DNA of 10,110 nt from CAZART01 sp964487555 (GTDB lineage: Bacteria; Bacteroidota; Rhodothermia; Rhodothermales; VXPQ01). Positions 5,754-10,110 of the stretch are shown here, piece after piece (position 1 is the stretch's first letter; every line of letters begins with the position of its first letter). The stretch lies in assembly GCA_964487555.1 (NCBI GenBank), contig CAZART010000155.1, positions 1-10,110 on the forward strand, read 5' to 3'. The notes beneath the pieces are model-generated. The model saw nothing but the letters and a program-made list of their open reading frames with translations, did not search any database and was not told the DNA's origin. The position numbers were made by a program, and so were the translations under genes.

Positions 5754-7025
5754 CTACAGGCTGACGACCTTCCCTACGAACAGGATCGTGCCCGAATGCT
5801 GCTCCCGAATGGCGAAGACGAAGGGCCTATCCACATGCATGAGCACGAGCCCGCCGTCCGTGGACGTAATACCGACCTCCACGGACGTAACGGCCGCAGC
5901 TTCGGTACCTTCTTCATCCAGCTCAACAAAGGTTTTGTGCTTGACTGCACTGATGTAGAGTCCGCCGTTCTGATTGATTCTGGTGAAGTCCGCCTGCATG
6001 GGATCGAAAGCGACCTCCATGCCGAGCGAGGATAGCACCTCGTTCAGCGTAATCTCGTATTCGAGCTTGAAGCGCGGCATGCGGAGGGAAACACCCGTCG
6101 CTCGAAAACGACTCGTCCAATCATCCCATGACTCCTGATCGAATGTTTCGATGATCGTATCGAGTTCCTGCCCCGCGCGCGGCAGGATAACGGTCATGCT
6201 GTAGAGGCTGTCCCCATACGGCAAATCCACGGCCTGAAACGCCTCCGACTCGAAGTAGGCGAGATCGGCCTCCTGCTCCATCATCGGAACGTCGTTCTGC
6301 GATCCGTCGACCCCCGTGAACGGCCGATCTCGCGTCGCCGCCTCATCGAATTCGTAGGTCCACGTCCCGTTGAAGTAGATGGCGTTGATGAGAAACATCA
6401 TCGTGAGCGGATCGATCTGATCCACGATCTCTTCGATTTTCCCGTGGGTCTTCTCGTCGACCCAGCCGTTGATAACGCCCGGGGCTCCGGGGTCGCCGAA
6501 ATCGAGCTCTTGGACCTCGCTGTCGAAGGATTCTCGGTTGACGTCGAGGAAGTCCGGCTCTACGGCGAATCCCTGCCGATACCAGATCGAGTTGGCGATC
6601 TCGAAGACCACCTCAGGGTCCAGACCGCGCAGCAAGGCGATGAGACTGCGGTAGGATTCGTTGATTTCCTCTTGGGAAAGGCCGTTCAGCTCCAGCGTCT
6701 CCTGCATGGCCGTGTAGGTTGCGCCGTCGGCGCCATTGAGGGTCATTCCAAGAGCCATCGACACGCTGAGTGGCGAGATGAAGAGGTTTTCATCGCCTTC
6801 GTCCTTACTGACGGCGCGGAAGAGATTGAGGCCGAACTCGTTATCGGCATCCACGAGGCCGGCTTCCGAAGAAGTCAGGGCGCGCACGGCCGCCTGCCGC
6901 TCCTCGGCGGGAAGCAGGTCACAGCCATGGAGGATGAGGCCGGCAGGTACAAGAAGAATCAGGGCCAGTACGACGCGGCAGTACGTCACGGTGTTCATAC
7001 GTTTTATGGTTGTGTTGGTCTGCAA
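5754..7025 (-). CDS. Serpin lipoprotein B (protease inhibitor), paralogue of serpin A
   Basis: The protein has 423 aa with lipobox LHGC (lipidated Cys35) and the complete serpin fold: LFISPLSVSMALGMTLNGAD (81-100), FEIANSIWYRQG (141-152), VINGWVDEKTHGKIEEI (184-200), FLINAIYFNGTW (211-222), and closing VDRPFVFAIREQHSGTILFVG (398-418). The hinge EEGTEAAAVT (371-380) is identical to that of serpin A and typical of inhibitory serpins. The following loop, SVEVGITSTDGG, is different; canonical counting puts P1-P1' at Thr387-Ser388. The start is either TTG at 7025 or ATG at 6998. I chose TTG because the resulting M-Q-T-N start matches M-A-T-N in serpin A, but the ATG also gives a good lipoprotein signal. 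It lies first in the minus-strand run, behind a promoter-like site. The target protease is unknown. Confidence 0.94.
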   Translation of the reverse strand: MQTNTTIKRMNTVTYCRVVLALILLVPAGLILHGCDLLPAEERQAAVRALTSSEAGLVDADNEFGLNLFRAVSKDEGDENLFISPLSVSMALGMTLNGADGATYTAMQETLELNGLSQEEINESYRSLIALLRGLDPEVVFEIANSIWYRQGFAVEPDFLDVNRESFDSEVQELDFGDPGAPGVINGWVDEKTHGKIEEIVDQIDPLTMMFLINAIYFNGTWTYEFDEAATRDRPFTGVDGSQNDVPMMEQEADLAYFESEAFQAVDLPYGDSLYSMTVILPRAGQELDTIIETFDQESWDDWTSRFRATGVSLRMPRFKLEYEITLNEVLSSLGMEVAFDPMQADFTRINQNGGLYISAVKHKTFVELDEEGTEAAAVTSVEVGITSTDGGLVLMHVDRPFVFAIREQHSGTILFVGKVVSL

Positions 7026-7111
7026 GCTGTCAGGTAAACCGGGGCCGCAGGTCGGCGGGCGCCGAATACCGTATGGGCAGGTGGCCTGAAGGCCCGGCTC
7101 GCCATGAAAGA

Positions 7112-7143
7112 CAAATCAAGCTGGTTTTTTATTCCATCTCAAA
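7112..7143 (-). promoter_or_regulatory. Putative Bacteroidota-type promoter before serpin B
   Basis: On the minus strand TTTG (7143-7140) is followed after exactly 20 bases by TTGATTTG (7119-7112). This is one mismatch from the TTTG-N19-21-TAnnTTTG pattern known for the primary sigma factor of Bacteroidota. The stretch between is A-rich. It lies just downstream of the terminator of the CBS gene and gives an untranslated leader of about 80 bases, which fits the first promoter of the serpin-sigma-FecR block. Confidence 0.45.
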
Positions 7144-7164
7144 TGAAGGGGAGGCCGTACAAGA

Positions 7165-7196
7165 AAGCCCCGAACCCATCGTAGGGCTCGGGGCTT
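7165..7196 (-). terminator. Rho-independent terminator of the CBS-domain gene
   Basis: A 13-bp stem with one mismatch (AAGCCCCGAACCC at 7165-7177 against GGGCTCGGGGCTT at 7184-7196) encloses the loop ATCGTA. On the minus strand it is followed by a short T-rich run (TTTCTT). It lies 40 bp after the stop codon of the CBS gene. No gene reads into it from the plus side. Confidence 0.85.
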
Positions 7197-7235
7197 CGTT
7201 GAAAATCCGATCCTTAATGCTCGAGGTCTCGGGCA

Positions 7236-7679
7236 TCAGGCATGCATCTCCGCGGCGGTCGGCTCTGAGATTTCCTCGACGACGTCACCGGTTTCCGAGT
7301 CCGAGCGGTGCCGGGCGATGTCCGCCTGCGCGAGCATGCCCACGCAACGGCCGTTCTCATCCACGACGATGATCCGCCGAATCTGCCGGTCTTTCATTAG
7401 ACGCTCGGCGTCGCTGAGGTCGGCATCCTCCTGAACCGTGACCGTGGACGGCGTCATCGCCGCCGACGCCCCGAGCTGCGTATAATCCTTTCCCTCTGCT
7501 ACCACGCGCATGACGATATCACGATCCGTGACGATGCCCACCGGCTGTTTCGAATCCATGTCTTCCACGACGGGGATCGCCCCGCAGTCACAATCGACCA
7601 TCATGCGGGCTACTTGCCGGAGCTTCGTGTCCGGGGTACAGCACTGCGGCTCTCTCGTCATAATTTCTTGCACAGTCAT
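7236..7679 (-). CDS. Two-CBS-domain protein, 147 aa
   Basis: The protein consists almost only of a CBS pair (Bateman module). CBS1 covers about residues 1-62 (VQEIMTREPQCCTPDTKL, then GAIPVVED and PVGIVTDRDIVMRVV). CBS2 covers about 74-125 (AMTPSTVTVQEDADLSDAE, IRRIIVVDENGRCVGMLAQADIA). The motif G-I-V-T-D-R-D matches the ribose-phosphate-binding region of nucleotide-binding CBS domains. Such stand-alone proteins usually bind adenosine nucleotides and act as cytoplasmic energy or stress sensors, but the partner here is unknown. The short CC (13-14) and CDC (30-32) clusters in CBS1 are unusual. The acidic tail (128-144) is probably flexible. The frame is open upstream to 7775, but the ATG at 7679 has GGAGG eight bases before it and begins the usual M-T-V-x-E-I-M. 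It is followed by its own terminator. Confidence 0.9.
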   Translation of the reverse strand: MTVQEIMTREPQCCTPDTKLRQVARMMVDCDCGAIPVVEDMDSKQPVGIVTDRDIVMRVVAEGKDYTQLGASAAMTPSTVTVQEDADLSDAERLMKDRQIRRIIVVDENGRCVGMLAQADIARHRSDSETGDVVEEISEPTAAEMHA

Positions 7680-7687
7680 CTCCTCAT

Positions 7688-7692
7688 CCTCC
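7688..7692 (-). promoter_or_regulatory. Ribosome binding site of the CBS gene
   Basis: GGAGG lies eight bases before the ATG at 7679. It supports this start over the in-frame ATG at 7694, which it overlaps. Confidence 0.65.
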
Positions 7693-7813
7693 ATGCCTAC
7701 TTCATAGTGACCACGATGTCCACAGGGGGTATCGTCGCCATAGGTGGTCTGTTTCCCACCCTCCGCAGGCCGCACGAAACTGTTACGTCGTTCCGCGCGG
7801 GATTTCTACGGGC

Positions 7814-8497
7814 TCACGACTCGTCCGGCCCATGGGCGACCAGCACCAAATTCAGCTCGATCATGTCGTCGACCAGATCGTTCGTAAGACGCGAACCTCG
7901 GTAGGCTACCCCCCAGTCGTGCCGGTTGATGGAAAAACGCGCGGTGGCCCGCAGCGCGCTTCGATCCAGCACCGGGATGTGCGCATCGAAGCTGACGCCG
8001 TGCGTCTTTCCTCGCATCGTGAGCCGGCCCGTTATTCGATGGCGACCGGAATCATTCGAGCGGGCCGACGAAATCTCGAAGACGGCCGTCGGAAAGCGTT
8101 CGACGAAAAAGAAATGCTCCTCCATGAGATGTTCGCGGAGACGCTGGCGGGGAATCGGATCGGATTTTGGAATATCCGTCACTTCTATGGTCGTCATATC
8201 GAGGACGAACCGTCCCGCGACGATCTCATTCCGGCGGACGATGACGATGCCTTCCGCCAGCCGCACGATGCCTTCGTGCTTGCCCATCCCCCAGAATTTC
8301 GTGCCCTTCCACTGGATGATCGAATGGTCGACGTCGACCACGAGCCGTTCCTTGCTGCCCTCAGCAGGAGCCGATCGCGGCGCATGTATCGCCTCAGGAG
8401 GCGAGATCCGCAGATCGTCCGTGCCCGACTGCAGATTCCTGGTCATGCCCGCCGGCGAGAGCGTGAGAGCGATCAGGAGTAACAAGAGCAATTTCAT
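7814..8497 (-). CDS. Secreted YceI-family protein, 227 aa
   Basis: The protein begins with a very hydrophobic signal sequence (MKLLLLLLIALTLSPAG) and a low-complexity stretch to about residue 50. The YceI-like lipocalin-fold beta-barrel follows at about 51-222: VDVDHSIIQWKGTKFWGMGKHEG, FVLDMTTIEVTDIP, a helical part with REHLMEEHFFFVERFPTAVFEISS, ITGRLTMRGKTHGVSFDA, and the final FSINRHDWGVAYRG ... DDMIELNLVLVA. YceI proteins are periplasmic and bind isoprenoid or other amphiphilic lipids; their physiological role is mostly unknown. The length fits the family. The ATG at 8497 has a GGGGAT site upstream. It lies 134 bp before the CBS gene on the same strand, with no clear terminator between, so the two may be cotranscribed. 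Confidence 0.92.
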   Translation of the reverse strand: MKLLLLLLIALTLSPAGMTRNLQSGTDDLRISPPEAIHAPRSAPAEGSKERLVVDVDHSIIQWKGTKFWGMGKHEGIVRLAEGIVIVRRNEIVAGRFVLDMTTIEVTDIPKSDPIPRQRLREHLMEEHFFFVERFPTAVFEISSARSNDSGRHRITGRLTMRGKTHGVSFDAHIPVLDRSALRATARFSINRHDWGVAYRGSRLTNDLVDDMIELNLVLVAHGPDES

Positions 8498-8550
8498 GAC
8501 GGATCCCCGTGATGTGGTGACGGCGCGACGAGGCGCGCACGCGAGCCGTT

Positions 8551-8755
8551 GCCAGGGCCGCGGACGCCTTTTGCCAAGGCCGCGGACGCCTTTGCCAAGG
8601 CCGCGGACGCCTTTNNNNNNNNNNNNNNNNNNNNNNNNNNNNNNNNNNNNNNNNNNNNNNNNNNNNNNNNNNNNNNNNNNNNNNNNNNNNNNNNNNNNNN
8701 NNNNNNNNNNNNNNCCAAGGCCGCGGACGCCTTTGCCAAGGCCGCGGACGCCTTT
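8551..8755. repeat. Minisatellite of 21-bp units, interrupted by an assembly gap
   Basis: The unit GCCAAGGCCGCGGACGCCTT plus T occurs at 8573-8593, 8594-8614 and 8735-8755, and without its first base at 8715-8734. A variant first unit of 22 bases with one A-to-G change and an extra T lies at 8551-8572. At least five copies are visible and the true number is hidden by the gap. Each unit has a CCGCGG core and short inverted arms (AAGGC ... GCCTT). The array lies outside any gene I can support. Confidence 0.9.
8615..8714. other. Assembly gap of 100 Ns
   Basis: Exactly 100 undetermined bases sit within the tandem repeat array. This length is a common placeholder for a gap of unknown size, and the repeat explains why assembly failed here. 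Confidence 0.97.
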
Positions 8756-9005
8756 GACCGGCGTGACGGCGTGGCGAGACGCAAACGCGCGCCCCGTATT
8801 TTCCGATTGGATGCCGCGGGGCCTCCAAGCGTTTAAGGTCCACGAACCGAATTCTCACGATCGTGCGGTCGACGCGTAGAAGCCGCCCGTCCCGAAGCGA
8901 GGGCACGAAATCGCCGCTCAGGCGTCGCAATGTTTGAGACAGACACTTCGCCGGGCCGTCGCGGCCCCCGGCGGGGACATGAAGCGCACCAGAGTGCAAA
9001 CAACC

Positions 9006-9010
9006 GGAGG
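9006..9010 (+). promoter_or_regulatory. Ribosome binding site of the ring-cleaving dioxygenase gene
   Basis: GGAGG lies seven bases before a GTG at 9018. It decides the start for GTG over the upstream in-frame ATGs at 8934 and 8979, which would add residues unlike the family's N-terminus. Confidence 0.75.
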
Positions 9011-9017
9011 ACCGATC

Positions 9018-9989
9018 GTGGAATCGACGAACGAGACAGCCGGCGTTCACGGCATCCATCACGTCACCGTAATGGCCGGGGACGCGCAGCGAAACCTTGA
9101 TTTTTACGTGACCGTGATGGGCCTCAGGCTGGTGAAGAAGAGTGTGAATCAGGATTCGCCCGGAACGTATCATCTGTTCTATGCCGATGCGGCCGGTTCA
9201 CCCGGCACCGATCTCACCTTCTTTCCGTGGCCCGATCTGCCGAAAGGCCGCCCGGGAGTGGGGCAGATCGTCGAAGTACCCTTCGCCGTGCCGACAGGCA
9301 GCCTCGAGTACTGGCAGGAGCGCCTCGCCGAACTCGGCGTGGTCACCGGCGAGACCGAAACCCGATTCGGCGAAAAGACGCTCCCGTTCGAGGATCCCGA
9401 CGGTCTTCGACTCGCCGTTGTCGGGACGGACGACGAACGAGATTTCGTCGCGTGGGAGGGCAGTCCCGTCCCCGCGGAGCATCAACTCAAGGGGATGCAC
9501 GCCGTTCGCATCTGGGAACGCGAACTCGAGCCCACCGAAGGGCTGCTTACCCGCGTCATGGGATTCGAGAAAATCGGAGCCGACGGCGAATGGCACCGCT
9601 ACGGCGTCGGTGGAGGCGGCTCGGGCCGGCTCGTCGAGATCCGCGTGATTCCAGACGGCTCCGCCGGTGGAGGCGGAGCGGGCACCGTGCACCACGCCGC
9701 CTGGCGGGTGCGCGACGAAGAGGAGGAGATGGCGGTGCGCGCCCGGGTCCAGCGGGCAGGCTTGCGGCCGACGCCGCCCATCGACCGGTTCTGGTTCAAG
9801 TCAGTCTATTTCCGCGAACCGGGCGGGGTGCTCTTCGAGCTCGCTACCGACGGGCCGGGTTTCGACCGCGACGAAGATCCTGAGCATCTCGGCGAGGAGC
9901 TCATTCTGCCGCCGTGGCTCGAAAGCCGGCGCGCAGCAATCGAGAGCGCTCTTCCGAAGCTCGAAATGCCCCAGGCCGCCTCGCGGTAG
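9018..9989 (+). CDS. Ring-cleaving dioxygenase, VOC (glyoxalase/extradiol) superfamily
   Basis: The 323-aa protein has two vicinal-oxygen-chelate modules. The first starts at GIHHVTVMAGDAQRNLDFYV (about residues 12-31) and includes GLRLVKKSVNQDSPGTYHL and GSPGTDLTFFPWP, segments typical of the MhqO/MhqA hydroquinone-type dioxygenases. The second starts at GMHAVRIWERE (about 159). The expected metal ligands are His161, His225 or His226 (TVHHAAW) and Glu274 (GGVLFELATDGPGF), with spacings close to those of His146, His210 and Glu260 in biphenyl extradiol dioxygenase. It should therefore be an Fe(II) or Mn(II) enzyme that opens hydroquinone- or catechol-like rings, used in quinone detoxification or aromatic breakdown. 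The exact substrate cannot be told. A glycine-rich insert (about 197-221) lies between the first two ligands. Start is GTG with a strong ribosome site. No neighbour in the window belongs to the same pathway. Confidence 0.92.
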   Translation: MESTNETAGVHGIHHVTVMAGDAQRNLDFYVTVMGLRLVKKSVNQDSPGTYHLFYADAAGSPGTDLTFFPWPDLPKGRPGVGQIVEVPFAVPTGSLEYWQERLAELGVVTGETETRFGEKTLPFEDPDGLRLAVVGTDDERDFVAWEGSPVPAEHQLKGMHAVRIWERELEPTEGLLTRVMGFEKIGADGEWHRYGVGGGGSGRLVEIRVIPDGSAGGGGAGTVHHAAWRVRDEEEEMAVRARVQRAGLRPTPPIDRFWFKSVYFREPGGVLFELATDGPGFDRDEDPEHLGEELILPPWLESRRAAIESALPKLEMPQAASR

Positions 9990-10021
9990 CCGCCGCGAGC
10001 CCCAATACACGGATCAATCAC

Positions 10022-10050
10022 GATCGTAACAAGAGCAGGATGATCGTAAC
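10022..10050 (+). repeat. Short direct repeat GATCGTAAC, 20-bp period
   Basis: GATCGTAAC occurs at 10022-10030 and 10042-10050, two helical turns apart, in the 120 bases after the dioxygenase stop. The spacing would suit a pair of protein-binding sites for a gene beyond the edge, but chance is possible. Nothing else is seen in 9990-10110. Confidence 0.3.
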
Positions 10051-10110
10051 CATCACTTGACGACGACGGGAACCCGGAATCAACCCGCACGGCAGATCTT
10101 TCACTCTCTC

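Larger units (their letters stand above)
8498..9017. other. Intergenic region between divergent genes, with minisatellite and gap
   Basis: This 520-base stretch separates the YceI gene (minus) from the dioxygenase gene (plus) and should hold both promoters. It contains the 21-bp repeat array and the N run. The unique part 8756-9005 has open frames on both strands, but none has a recognisable protein or a convincing start. A small hairpin GGGCC-GTCGC-GGCCC lies at 8953-8967. No promoter of the Bacteroidota type was found in the readable part. Confidence 0.6.

Noticed and set aside
8551..8755. Possible CRISPR array
   Set aside because: The units are contiguous with no unique spacers and no cas genes are present; it is a simple tandem repeat.
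8549..8836. Plus-strand frame with AKAADAF heptads as a possible coiled-coil protein
   Set aside because: The heptads come simply from the 21-bp repeat; the first unit has 22 bases, no ribosome site is seen, and the flanks are low-complexity.
8394..9173. Minus-strand open frame across the minisatellite and gap, with a protein-like piece near 8770-8940
   Set aside because: It runs through the N region and overlaps the starts of two well-supported genes. The piece resembles no family I know and has no credible start.

Overview
The window looks like a metagenome-assembled or draft contig, since it contains a run of exactly 100 Ns. It comes from a GC-rich Gram-negative bacterium, most likely of the Bacteroidota/Rhodothermota (FCB) kind. 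Support comes from the ECF sigma factor paired with a FecR-type anti-sigma factor that carries a C-terminal STN-like domain, from an outer-membrane receptor with STN, carboxypeptidase-regulatory-like and plug modules, from many lipoprotein signal peptides, from weak or absent Shine-Dalgarno sites on several genes, and from one promoter close to the TTTG / TAnnTTTG type described in Bacteroidota. Placement below phylum level cannot be made from the sequence alone.

The left two thirds (about 1-7143) is one long run of eight minus-strand genes. In transcription order they are: serpin lipoprotein B, ECF sigma factor, FecR anti-sigma factor (overlapping the sigma gene by 11 bp), a small orphan lipoprotein, serpin lipoprotein A, a BamE/SmpA-like lipoprotein, a second orphan lipoprotein with a Cys-x3-Cys motif, and the 5' part of a TonB-dependent receptor that runs off the left edge. 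Gaps are 7-50 bp except for 157 bp between serpin B and sigma. A promoter-like site and the terminator of the preceding gene lie just upstream of serpin B, so the block probably starts there.

The likely logic (inference) is a cell-surface signalling circuit: the receptor's periplasmic STN domain signals to FecR, FecR releases sigma, and sigma drives a set of surface lipoproteins that includes two protease inhibitors. The serpins share nearly all of their framework, but their reactive-centre loops differ, and one loop carries a Cys-Ala-Gly-Cys motif. Serpins inside a FecI/FecR/TonB-receptor locus are the most interesting point in this window.

The right third holds unrelated housekeeping or accessory genes: a two-CBS-domain protein and a secreted YceI-family protein on the minus strand, then an intergenic minisatellite of 21-bp units interrupted by the assembly gap, then a plus-strand ring-cleaving (VOC-fold) dioxygenase with a strong ribosome binding site. 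The last 120 bases hold no gene.
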